A stretch of 64,000 bases of DNA from Unio delphinus (Eukaryota > Mollusca > Bivalvia > Unionida > Unionidae): positions 558,001-622,000 of the forward strand of contig JAQISU010000189.1 in NCBI GenBank assembly GCA_029339505.1. The letters are read 5' to 3'. The notes under the pieces were generated by a model, which ran no database searches, was not told the origin of the DNA, and saw only the letters and a list, made by a program, of their open reading frames with translations. The position numbers were made by a program, and so were the translations under genes. Every line of letters begins with the position of its first letter. Position 1 is the first letter of the stretch. Below are positions 28,526 through 40,070 of the stretch, one piece after another.

Positions 28526-29126
28526 ATTTCTGGTTTATTGAATTAATTAATTAACCAAACCTTCCTTATCTGATATTAGTTTTGGTTCTGATAGGAGAAC
28601 ACTAAACAATCGTGACGTTATTTTGATACTTATAAATCCAAATATAAAACAACAGCCGAATTCACCATCATCTTTCGACCTTGTGAAACTGTTTTAATCC
28701 CTTTGATCTATATTTGCTTTCCAAATTAAATTAATGTCTATTGAACGGTTCAATTGACACATGGAAATGTATGTAAGTCGCTATAGAGATCCATTTTGAA
28801 AATTCTTTCCTTAACATATTGTATTTTCTATTATTTACATTTGTACCCCTGTCAACACAGCAGTCGAGATTTGACACAACTCACCTATTGGGCATCTTGA
28901 TATATCGGACTTAATCATTACAACACATCATATGATCTGTTAATCACTCTTTCTTTCTGGTGAAATTTAAAGAAGCTAATGAGCTAATTGTATTGTATTA
29001 ACATGCTTGATCTCAGTACAAAGAAGTCTAATTTGTTCTATATATACCCAACATTATACCAGCCATTTAACGCTAGTAAATTGTTTATATTAATCGTGCA
29101 TTTTGATATTTAAACAACGAAATGAA

Positions 29127-29186
29127 ATGTTATGTTATGTTATGTTATGTTATGTTATGTTATGTTATGTTATGTTATGTTATGTT
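29127..29186. repeat. (TTATG)n microsatellite
   Basis: Pentanucleotide tract; the copy B counterpart is at about 41932-41982. Confidence 0.9.
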
Positions 29187-30036
29187 GTGCTAAACAGTGA
29201 ATTGCTGGATGTTCTGAGATTAATTATGTATTTTCCCTGGCTGTCAATGCCTCAATGCGGCAACATGCGACACCAGCCATATATCATTTTGTTTCTATTT
29301 TGGTATGGGTTTAGGCTACCTGTTTCAAAGGTAATTAAATTATTCAATTTTCCTAGTTTAAAATATACTCTGTTGCTAATACCAATACCAACAAAACAAA
29401 CTTCCCATATAGAATGATTTTTAACAACCGCTAGCGAAACTTTTCTCTGCAAATCTAACACTCAACTTTCTCCTCTCATTTTTATATACAATCCTTTTAT
29501 CTTTGTAAAATGTCAAATTTGATCACACAAATACACACTAATGCATACACTACGCTTTTTAGAATCAACCGCTAACTTGATTTGAAAGATTGATTATGAA
29601 ATATGGGCCATGATATTTACAGAACAATTTACCACGAACGACCATCCTTGGTCGCCTCTGTTCATTTACCTTATTATCGTACTTTGCTCTGTAGCCCTTG
29701 TTTGCGTTACTATAGGAAACGGGTGATATTTACTGAGTTATGCAGGGGGATTCCCGTCACGTGTGTGTTAATCCTCGTCTTAATTAAGAAGCGGCGACGA
29801 TTCAGAAGTCCTTATTTTGTTCTCTTTCTTTCCGTGATACAGAACATATAGTTCAGGGGCGACTCTAAGATGCTGACCCTTAGACGAAAACATAGTATTA
29901 GATAAGAACTAGTGTAATACACGACGTATGATGTTTCTTTCTTTTGTTGTTTTTGTTCTACATTGAAGTTATAATTAATCAACGTCTGCAAATATAAAAT
30001 TCAGATATAAATAAGTAATAGTTTAGGTAGATATCG

Positions 30037-30037
30037 A

Positions 30038-30090
<53 letters not shown>
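30037..30090. repeat. (AAAT)n microsatellite just inside the intron after exon 1A
   Basis: Tetranucleotide tract 26 bases beyond the exon 1A donor on the minus strand; the same arrangement occurs in copy B at about 42820-42873. Confidence 0.9.
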
Positions 30091-30093
<3 letters not shown>

Positions 30094-30115
30094 AGTATAT
30101 CAAAGTTTAAAGTAC

Positions 30116-30329
30116 CTCCATTTGCGAACTTCTTGATCTGCGCGATATCAAAAGAACACGCAAAGCTGCTGTTGCAGGTCATTAAAAGCCCGGAAAATGT
30201 TTTACTCCCATCTTTCTCATAGACATTCCAAAATGGCGTGAAAAATCCGGCCGTCAGGGCCAAGAAGCCTATAATGGTTAAGATATATGCCAAACAGGCA
30301 ATGAGGCAGTTGTTCTTGAACAGAGTCAT
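30116..30329 (-). CDS. Host claudin/PMP22-like tetraspan gene, first coding exon (copy A)
   Basis: ATG at 30329 in a good initiation context (CACCATGA on the minus strand). The exon has 214 nt and ends in a single phase-1 G before the donor GT at 30114-30115 (GGTACTTT). It encodes a short cytoplasmic start, a first membrane helix (residues about 9-29) and the start of the first extracellular loop. That loop has the claudin-type pattern Trp34 ... Gly-Leu-Leu (47-49) ... Cys52 ... Cys58. It splices in phase to 3748-3894 across an intron of about 26 kb that contains the Polinton. It differs from the copy B exon at only four residues, all in the loop. Expected location is the plasma membrane; the exact subfamily is not resolved. 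Confidence 0.75.
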
Positions 30330-31459
30330 GGTGACGTTGATTTCAGCGTTAACGTTGGAAACTCTTGGTAATAAATCGGGTAACGTGAGTAGATTTGTAT
30401 CCCAGTGTGTGAACGTTAACGAGATGAGCTAATGCAGCTCGAATGTAGAACGACAATGAAACATGCCCGAAAAGCGTTATCGGGTCCTTCTAAAAGCAAA
30501 TAAAGATTTCCGTCCAGGAGGAAATTAACAGTTCTAATCACATTTGTTTATCTATAGCTGCTAAATTAGAGACAGTCTGTCAAGTACGTATAAATAAAAG
30601 AGAGCCTGTCGAGTGCTGATAAATCGACGAGAAATCTGAGACCCTGTGATCTGTCGATTTTGAATTCGGTCAATTTTTTTCCGACACATTGTATAAATAT
30701 CTGGGCTTATGTTACACTCACTACTGCAATACATTCTGCATTGTTACTGAATTATGTTGATGGTAAAACAAACCGAATGCCTCCGCACAACTACAATCAA
30801 ATTTGTTGACATGTGCAGATATATCTGTGACAGCCTTTCAGGCGGTGATAAATCAATGTGAATCTGAGATGCAGCTCTGTTTATCGATTTTGAAATCAGG
30901 TAGAATTCTCAGAGAGAAGTAAAGACGCGTGCGGAATTAAAACACTCGTTGCACTTTGTGTTGATGGAAATGTAGAGTTGGTTGCGTTGATTTACGCTCA
31001 CTATTATTTTATACCCACTCGTTGTTAAGCACATACATGTCAAACACGAACTATAAAGGGAGTACGAAGTCATGAGCTAATGCGTTCAGATATATTCAAG
31101 ACACGTCTCTCCACAAATGGGAGATGTCACCAAGTATAGCAAACATAAGCAAGTCAGAAAAGGCACCAATAATTTATGAAGTCGTCTTAAGCATAGGTAC
31201 TCAAGTTTTGTTTATAAAATGAAAGTATATTCACTCTAAATTACTAATATATTAAAGCTGAGTTTCTTTCTAGGATTTTTTTTAAAGACCAGCCTCTGAG
31301 AAATCGTCATTTCTCAGAGCATTGGGGGCTGATGATAAGAATATGTGTAATTGAGAATTTAAACCCGCTTTCCTTCTGTCTGATTGAATTAGCAATGAAT
31401 AAAGTTCCGTTTTTTAATAGATATGTAATCTACTTGTGACAATTCCAGGTACAATTTAT
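30330..31459. other. Upstream region of tetraspan exon 1A, no gene seen
   Basis: Matches copy B (43113-44238) closely. It presumably holds the 5' UTR and promoter, but I cannot point to a core promoter. One inverted pair is visible near 31289-31319 (CTCTGAGAAAT ... ATTTCTCAGAG), conserved in copy B. Confidence 0.4.
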
Positions 31460-31670
31460 TAGGGGCCCCGAGGGGTCTAAAGCGCTCTCCCTTACGGATC
31501 ACTGCCATCTCACCTCTGTCTGCGTGTGAGAAAGCTTGCCAGTAGCTTCTCGTGGGTCGGTGGTTCTTTCCGGGGGTTTCCAGGTTTCCTCGTCCACCAT
31601 TAATACTGGCCGTCATGTATAGCCTATCGTGTGCTGAAAAATGGCGTTAAACACTACAACAACAACAATT
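31460..31670 (+). repeat. tRNA-derived SINE (family 2)
   Basis: Begins GGGGCCCCGAGGGGTCTAAA and ends GAAAAATGGCGTTAAAC. It has a small internal deletion of the B-box region relative to 7751-7993. Shared with copy B (44239-44475). Confidence 0.75.
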
Positions 31671-32480
31671 TATTATATAATAATGGATTAAAACGTACAA
31701 TGATGTGTGGAGACTAATGAACAAACACTTGCAATGAGGTGTGGCACACGCATGCTTGTGAAACCATATCTTAACACACGAGTAACATTATTTTCGTTGA
31801 GCACATCCCTACATTCAAGGTTTAGGTCTGTGTGGATGAAGTGCAGTGGGTAAATTCCTACATGTATTACAAGGATGTCTAATATAGTCTCTCAATGTTT
31901 AATTGACCAAACGTCAAGTCAGTTACCTTCACCCTAATTTACCGCAAGCACCAACACCATTACCGGGTGGGGGTAGGGTGTGTGCAATTTAAAATGTGAT
32001 ATTCCAGACAGGCAAGGATGATGCAGGGAAAATGGTTTCCAGATCTGAATTGAACAAGGAGAGGAGGGACATTGTACAGTATATAAATATATCCCTTTAG
32101 TTTTGACTTTAACCACCTCTAAATAATGTTTTGGGACGACCGGGGTTCGGGGCCGTTTTCTTTGCAGAACAGTGTGTTACGCTCATGAAATGTCACTGCC
32201 GACAATTAATTTCATTTAACAGGGCTAGTTGAGCTAGTTAATTTTCTGTCCCTGCAAAACCTCTAACTGGTCTAGTCGGGCTAGGGAATCGTCTTTCTCT
32301 GTATTTCATATAACCGAGCTTGCTGCAGTAGTCACGTTTACATCAAATGATAATGTTTTCCTACTTAGCGGATTTTAGAAGGTATTAAAGAACAACTTTC
32401 TTGGAGGAAGTATACTTGCTAAAAATAAACCAAAACATGAAAGCAATCAAATAATCTGCTTAGCTTTCGAGTCCACTATA

Positions 32481-32486
<6 letters not shown>

Positions 32487-32549
<63 letters not shown>
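32487..32549. repeat. (CT)n microsatellite at the A/B duplication junction
   Basis: Preceded by a C run, exactly as at 45246-45319, and followed by the sequence that follows the tract at 4343-4428. It therefore combines the right border of one unit and the left border of the next. Confidence 0.9.
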
Positions 32550-32551
<2 letters not shown>

Positions 32552-34509
32552 AACGACTAGAGATATTAAAATGTGTCAAGAATTGTTGACTTAATTTTTT
32601 CATCCACAAGATAAAATGTATATGATTCACTCGTAGCAAGCAAATTTTCCTTTCATTTTATGCTCAAATGTATTGGCAAACAAGACTTACTATTACTATA
32701 TTAAAAGTCATATAGGTCATGTATGTGTTCACTACAGACTATTTAAGAAACATGTGTCATCTTTTAGAATTTGATTACATATACATTTAAATGACACTTT
32801 GTTTGGTTTCTCATACATCCATATTCCTTTGGAAGGTCATTGTTTTAACCCTGCGACAAAACATATACGGCAAAACATATACGACAAAACCAGTATTATG
32901 TGGACATTTCTGGTCACTGTCAACCTAAAAGTGTGATCGAGTACAAACTGGAATGAATGTTGTGCTGTTATATCATAATAAAAGCTACGCTTGTTGGGGA
33001 GGGGGGGATTTATTACCCTATATTGTGACGAAATAGCCGAATAATTGCTCTCTTCTCAACTCAGTTTAGTACCTGGTCACCATTGTAAAAGTCCATCACC
33101 ATTGTAAAAGTCCATAGCGATAAAAAAAAATGTCTGGAAGTTTCTAGATAGATCGGATGCAGAGCATTCAATACAGTACAGAAACTATAAACAGTAATAT
33201 ACTTCACCTTCACACATGAAAGTAAATTAGCACATTAGGAAAAAAATAAAAAATACTAATTCACCCATTCGTGGATTTGAACTCAATTTGTCTTTCAGGG
33301 GATGGGGCCTTATTAAAATATCGAATAAAAATCAGTTCATATTTTTGTGTTTGTTTGATTAGGACTTTTAACGTAGATTTAACAATATTTCAGTTCATTT
33401 AACTTCATTGCTATAATATTATCCGCGTCTTTTAATAGCCAGTGAAAAATACATCCTCATAAAATACAGTAATTCACCGCCTAGCATACAATAATGTTTT
33501 CTTTCATTGTTCATATGTCGAAAGGCACGATTAATATGAACCGTTGTCAGTGTCCATCTTGTTTGCTGCTTGCTAAATTGTTTGATTCCAGACATAATTT
33601 AAAACATGGGAAACAGCTGAGGTGAATACTTCCGCATTCAAGCACTTTGTATTTCATTTCATTTCATTTTTGTCGCATGTTTTCCTACTTATCTTTTGTT
33701 TGAAACTGGTGAACAACAACCTTAATCCAATAGACTATAAAAATCAATACCATTATGTGATACCCAAATAATCCGTATCGTGTCAGGTTAGTTGCCACGT
33801 GATATAATACATTTCAAGCTATGCAGACAGAGGATTATCTGATTAAATGTAAATAGTTACAAAGATTGCAAAGATTAATGTGCTCTTTTATCAGGACAAT
33901 ACTGACTTTTAACTGCGTCTGTACCTTTTTTTCATAAAATATTTTAAATCACAAATGTAAAATTTAGCGAAAATATCTTTACATGATGATTTTACAATCC
34001 AGATCACCACATATTAAAACAATCCTGACTACCTGTCAACTTATATGCTTATAAAGTGCATTTGCACCTATCATTAATGTTTGAGGTAATTTATAATCTC
34101 CTTTTATTGTTTACACTACCTTCACGTTGCAGTGTTGTACCTCTGTTTCCAATGCAAATAAAAGTAACTGTAGTAGTATGTTGTTTTTAAAAATATTATC
34201 CTTGTACAAAAGAAAGCGAATTGATACTACATGTATATTCATAAAAATGATTTGTTTAAAATATTTATCATCTGGGTAAAGATTTTTGAAGCCCAGTGTG
34301 TACTTGATAAGATTGTAAAATGTTATCACTTACGTCTATTTTGAGAGAGAAATAGGTAATTGAATCCATTGTTCTCCAGGTTCACGGTAATACTCACGTA
34401 AGTTCATACACTTCCGTCACCTGTGTAATGAAACTGTCCATCACCAATGTTGAATTATTTGTATATTTATTGTAAAATATTTTTTTTGTTTTGAGGAGGT
34501 TGTCGTTTG

Positions 34510-35715
34510 AAATCGGGCGCCTTATTACTACGATGTGTATTGGGCGCTCGGCTTTCTGCTAGAAGGCGCTCCGATTAATCTCTCCAAATTCTTCCATATT
34601 TAGTCATATTCGTAAATCTTAAACCGAATGGGTTCCCAAAGCCTATAAATAGGGGTGAGATCCACCGTTATGGCAGTTGTGGTTCTAATAGACTCTAGTA
34701 AATGCAATAGCAAGTTAGACTAGTTACTACCAACACATTAAATTTAGTACTCATAATGACTACTATAATGTTTCTCTAAAATTGTTTCGACGTTTATTTC
34801 CTCTTTATATCAAAGAAAAGTTCCCATATAGGGATTTAGCTGACTATACAGTCACTGTGTCGTCATCAACATAGCCGTCTGCTATCCATAGGAAATTTAG
34901 TATTCCGATTGGCATTATCGAATTTCCTATTCATTTTCATGCATCATTTCGAAACAAAACATTTCCATAATTTTTGTAACGGTTATGTCATTGACATGGC
35001 AAAATAATATACCAAACACAATGACACTTTTTGCTATAAAACGACACACATTGTCGCATTCAATTCAAGCGACACATTATTAACATCTGGTTCCAGACTG
35101 TGTCGTTCAAAACAATAAAATGCAATCCCGTCACAATTAGCAAATCCATAACAGTACCCACGAATGTAGTTCTAGTCAATTTTTATAACATTTTTTCATT
35201 TCTCATTTTGGTGGTGATGGAAGAGTTATATTGATACCTTTTCAATACGGGTGCAGAGGTAATTGTTTATTCTTGAGAATATGAGCTCAGAGAGAGGATG
35301 TCTATGTGTATTACGGCGACAGTCCCCATTGGGTAATAAGGCCTTAGTGATGATATGGAAGTGAAATCTGTGTTCTGTTTACATGCTGCTCTGTTAACAG
35401 TGCAGCCTCTCAAACAAAATATGAATGTGAACCTTTGACAAGAACTTCACCGTGAATTCATCTTTGAAGATTGTTCATATTAGCATATGATATGTATTGG
35501 TTGTCCCACAGAGGAAAGCTCAGGACTGAAAAATACATGCAAAGAACATATAGTAAACTTAATTGTGATGTATGTCCTGTCTGGGCAATATTTCTTAAAC
35601 TTAAAATGGCTAGAATATATTTATTATTAATTATAGTTACATGAAATTTAAATATGTTATATATGTATATATTGACTTATATATATTGTCTTTGAAAATA
35701 TAAAAATGATTTCGT
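34510..35715. mobile_element. Copy-B-only block of about 1.2 kb, unclassified
   Basis: Copy A lacks this block between 'GTCGTTTGAA' (about 7218) and the SINE tail. It contains a TATAAATAGGGG sequence (34644-34655), like a core promoter of an LTR, and a segment (35095-35600) related to 25060-25330 and 38690-38950 in both copies. No coding domain, no clear terminal repeats. Confidence 0.5.
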
Positions 35716-35727
35716 TTCATTGTGGTT

Positions 35728-36030
35728 TTTAACGTAGCTTTAACAATTTGTCAGTCATATCGCTACGATGTCTGCACTAACGCAGTTTATAGTGATGTCC
35801 AGCACTGGGGCATCATACCGCAGACATGTAGCATGATGTCCCACCCAGTCACATTATCCTGACACCAGGCCGACCATTCCTAACAATAACCTCTTAATAC
35901 TGAGCGACATGCGAGGCAGCTGTTAGTACCATTTTTGTAAGTCTCTGGTATGACTCGGCCAGGGATCGAATCCACGACCTCTCGCTTCCGCGGTGGACAC
36001 TCTAACCACTAGACCACCGGAGCAGTATAT
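35728..36030 (-). repeat. tRNA-derived SINE (family 1), copy B counterpart
   Basis: Same insertion as 7228-7515 in copy A; tRNA-like head at the right, tail at the left. Confidence 0.75.
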
Positions 36031-37164
36031 AAAAATGAAATAAAAAAATTTTTTAAAACTTTTTTGTAACAAATGTTTAAAATGCAATTTAAAAAAAGAA
36101 AGATTTTCCCCTTAAAATGCACATATACATTATATTGGGGAATGATATTAAATTATATCAGCATGTTTATATCTGTAAACCATATACAAGCTCAAAAATG
36201 GATATTTGTCAATTTTCCCTGAGAAAATATCTTTGCAAGTCCAAACGAGACTTTCCTTTAAAATATGCGAAGACAAAATTATGATTTGTATTGGTCATTC
36301 AAACTATTTAGTTGGGGTCTAAACAGTTAATTTCAGTGTTTATGATGAGGTGACGTCCTGTGGAACACATATCTGCCTACATAGCCTATAGTAATTGTTT
36401 ACAAACATGGTTACAGAGTGAAAACTCTATACTAGAACCTATTGTAGTTCTCTACTAAATCATTTTAAACTGTCCGAGAATGAAATACAGGTCAAAGGGA
36501 TAAAATATAATTTACCGAGGTATGTTTACCATTGGATGTAGGAAAACAGCAAAATGATGTAAGCTAAACACAAAATGCATTCAATTGTATTGTTCAATTT
36601 GGTTAAGATATTGATTAGTAAAGTGTGAAATTGTGGCATGTGTGATGTTATGGGACTTCTAATGATCCACCTTGCTTTATGTATTATTAATTACTAATAA
36701 TATTTGTAAACTTGCACTCTGAAGATTGCATAAAATATATTAAAACAGATAATTTGAGTTTAACTTTGTATAATTGGTCTTAACATGATTATATATCCCA
36801 CATAAACAAATATCCATATATTTTAAAATGTTTTGTATTAAAGTTTACATTCAGTACATCATATAGGCTGACATTGTACCTATAGTGAATCTGTAAGGTA
36901 CATACATTCCAGGCTGTGTGCACTGAAAATATGACAAAATGTTTTTTTTCATCATAAATATGCCTATGTATGGTAATATATTTCAATTTAGTACTTTGAC
37001 AGAGTGCGGTATTGTAACTTTAGCTGATTTATTATTCCATTGAATCATTGAGCTTCCTAATTGGTAACAAACACTCTTAAAAATACACTATAAATGTTAA
37101 AACAGAACATTTGAATTATGTTTACACATTTCATTTTACCAAGTACACTGTATATGTTCAAAGT

Positions 37165-37181
37165 CCATTCTTTTTTACAAG
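37165..37181. other. Empty target site of the Polinton in copy B
   Basis: CCATTC, six T, ACAAG. In copy A the same flanks are separated by TTCTTT, the 14.9-kb element and TTCTTT. This fixes the insertion point, the 6-bp duplication and both ends of the element without outside data. Confidence 0.9.
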
Positions 37182-39709
37182 TTTTGGTATCAGAACTTCA
37201 CATTTGGTTCATGATATGGGATGTGTTGGTGGGCACACATTTGGCTATATTATCTTGCAATATCCAACATTATTATTTTTCTCATAAATAAGATTGCTTA
37301 TAGTAATATATTTTATATTACTAACTTGTCGCTTGACTTTCCTATATACTGGTATGAACTAATGTTTGCACCAATGATCAAACTTCACTGTCCCAACATT
37401 GCATTAAATTTTGTGATGCATCGTTTACCTGATTAGTTATTTAACCTGTAAATGACTAAATATCCTTTTAGAAACCTCATAATTTTAGGATGAATTTATT
37501 ACTTTAATATATGACTATTACTTCACATTTCTGAGTGTCACTCTGTCAAATACACGGCCATTGCTTCACATTATTGTGTGTCACTGTCAAATACATGGCC
37601 ATTGCTTCACATTACTGAGTTTCACTCTGTCAAGTTTAATATTTTCCCCAATCATGCAATCTGAATGTTATTTTGAAATCACTATATCTAACACATTTTA
37701 ACTTTATTTACCTACAGCTTACTGTTTATAGAATTAAGTGAAACATATATCTTTTAAGGTCTAGCCTGGTATCTGGAATAAAGTGTTAGAGTTCGATCAG
37801 CTTGGAAGCTATCCAGTATTCCGGTGGTGATAGCAAGGTTACATAAGGACATGTGCAGTGTACTGCCATAAGTGGCCACAATTAGTTAATATCACCACAC
37901 GGATATATAGCTCCACAAAGACATTGCTTAGGTTTTCGTGAGAGAGATTAGCACCATTGTTTAGTAAGGTAGAGCCTGCAAAGAAAGTGTATTTTCCTAT
38001 CACATTGTCGCCTTTCATAGTTATCAACATTGCAATGAAATGCATTTTTGCTATAAAACATGGTAGTGGTCCCATCAGAAGTTTAAATCTGAGTACACTA
38101 TTAGTTATACAAACAGCTGTCTAAATACATGACACAATAAATGTAGAACATCGCGCCGCCTATCATTGATTCTTTAGTGTGCACGCCTTTATGCACCTGG
38201 ACAGGCATATTGCGGTTTGCTGCCACAATCTCTGTGAGCTATGTTGTTTCCCATCCCCTGGGGAAAATGTTATCAGTTATTGCCTAAAATTTGTCAAACT
38301 GTGGTTTAAAAATTCTATTTAAAAATCTACTTTTTCAATAAAATTTAGTTTATAATTTGACTTTATTTAAATTTCAATTAAAATTTAATTGATCAATAGT
38401 TTTAAATTTCAAACTTTTTTCAAACAGGTCTTATCTTGTATTACAATTAGGTATCTACTGCGTTAAAAATTCCTATAATTAAGGAAGATATAGCAAATTT
38501 AGTTTTGGTCTCTCAAGAGCACTTCGCCTAAAACGTGCACCCTGTAGAATATCAGCACTACACACTTTTTCAGAGGTATCACATGTTTTGTTTGCAAGGG
38601 AATGCAAAAAGACTTAATGTATAAAGTTCAAATAGGTATGGCAAATATAAAGTTTGACTACAATTGGCCATAATAGATTGGGCCATACAGGAATCGCATC
38701 ACGATTAATAATTCCAGAACAGCATCCCCGATTGTAGTTTTAGTCTATTTTTTACAGTGCAGCCTTCCAAAATATACCGGTGAACCTTTGACAAAAACTT
38801 TACCGTAAAGTCATTTTAGATGAACATATGATTTGTATTGATTGTCACACAGTGGAAAGGTCAGGATTGAGAAATAAATGAAGAGAACATTTAAGAAATA
38901 TTATTTGTGATGTATGTCCAACTGTCTCATCCAACAAACACGACACTCTATTAACATCCGGTTCCAGACTGTGCCTCTATCCTATTTGCTATTAAACTCT
39001 AAAACACAAACGCGGGTCTGGTTCTGAATCGTGATTGGATGCACAAAATCATTACCACTTCGGTCTATCATATTAACAAAATTATTGAACTGTTAACTGA
39101 TTTTTCTGTGCATAATTAGTTTGGGATTTGGAATAATATGAGTACGAAATTATATGAATTAGGACAAATAGAATATTTATGCTGATTTTGACATGCAATT
39201 TACCAATGAAACTATTGTTGTCATTTTAACGTGCTTTATCATATATATATGTTCTGCATAGTTGCAAATATTATATTTCACCATTCTGAGCACTTCATTT
39301 TGTGAGAAAACACATACAATCCTGGAAGTCATATACTAAACTACTTTGACTATTTATATTTGTTCTGGTTTGTGCTTTTATTATTTAAATAAAAACATTT
39401 GTGGTGAACACGACATTTCATGATACTGCAATACACTTGAGAGATCTAGTAACTGAATAAGCCGTGAGCTGTCCATCTAATGAATTTAAGCTGAGCTTGC
39501 TCCCGTTACAATGTTAAGGTAGCGCCAAAGATGCCTAGGCTTCAGGTTATGGTTGTAGCGTTATATGGAAAGTAAGGAAAAGTGTCAACATGATGAGTCA
39601 AAGAGAACGAAAAGCTATGGTAATCAACATCACTGAGTGATTTTACTTCAAATCCGAAATTGTATGCAATTGCACTCTTCCAAATATGCTTGTCTATCAC
39701 AATGAATAT

Positions 39710-39760
<51 letters not shown>

Positions 39761-39866
39761 CGCCATGGCTACTAATCATGGCGCTGAAAATATTCAAAAG
39801 TTCTCTTCACAGCATCCATTAATTTCACATTCAAGTATAAAACTAATGATAAATAGCCAAACGCTG

Positions 39867-40070
39867 CCTACTACTGACTCTGGCACAGTTTTCTACTACT
39901 GACTCTGGCACAGTTTTCTACTACTGACTCTGGCACAGTTTTCTACTACTGACTCTGGCACAATTTTCTACTACTGACTCTGGCACAGTTTTCTACTACT
40001 GACTCTGGCACAGTTTTCTACTACTGACTCTGTCACAGTTTTCTACTACTGACTCTGGCACAGTTTTCTC
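39867..40070. repeat. 25-bp minisatellite, eight units (copy B)
   Basis: Counterpart of 26233-26411 with one more unit. A (GT)n tract lies upstream at about 39711-39757. Confidence 0.9.

Larger units (their letters stand above)
23884..30036. other. Copy A non-coding DNA (intron and flank), no gene recognised
   Basis: Collinear with copy B from 37177 to about 42820. Short open frames occur in both copies without domains or codon character. Features seen are a (GT)n tract at about 26080-26116, a 25-bp minisatellite at 26233-26411, a private insertion at about 27644-28525 and (TTATG)n at about 29127-29186. Confidence 0.7.
4343..32550. repeat. Tandem segmental duplication, copy A (carries the Polinton)
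   Basis: After the (CT)n tract at 4343-4428, the sequence matches the sequence after the (CT)n tract at 32487-32549 almost base for base, and the two copies stay collinear to their right-hand C-rich/(CT)n borders. Paired landmarks are a 25-bp minisatellite (26233 and 39867), a (TTATG)n tract (29127 and 41932), tetraspan exon 1 (30116 and 42899), an (AAAT)n tract (30037 and 42820) and a SINE (31460 and 44239). Copy A contains the 14.9-kb element at 9003-23877 plus private SINE and LINE insertions. Without the element it is about 13 kb, close to copy B. Confidence 0.9.
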
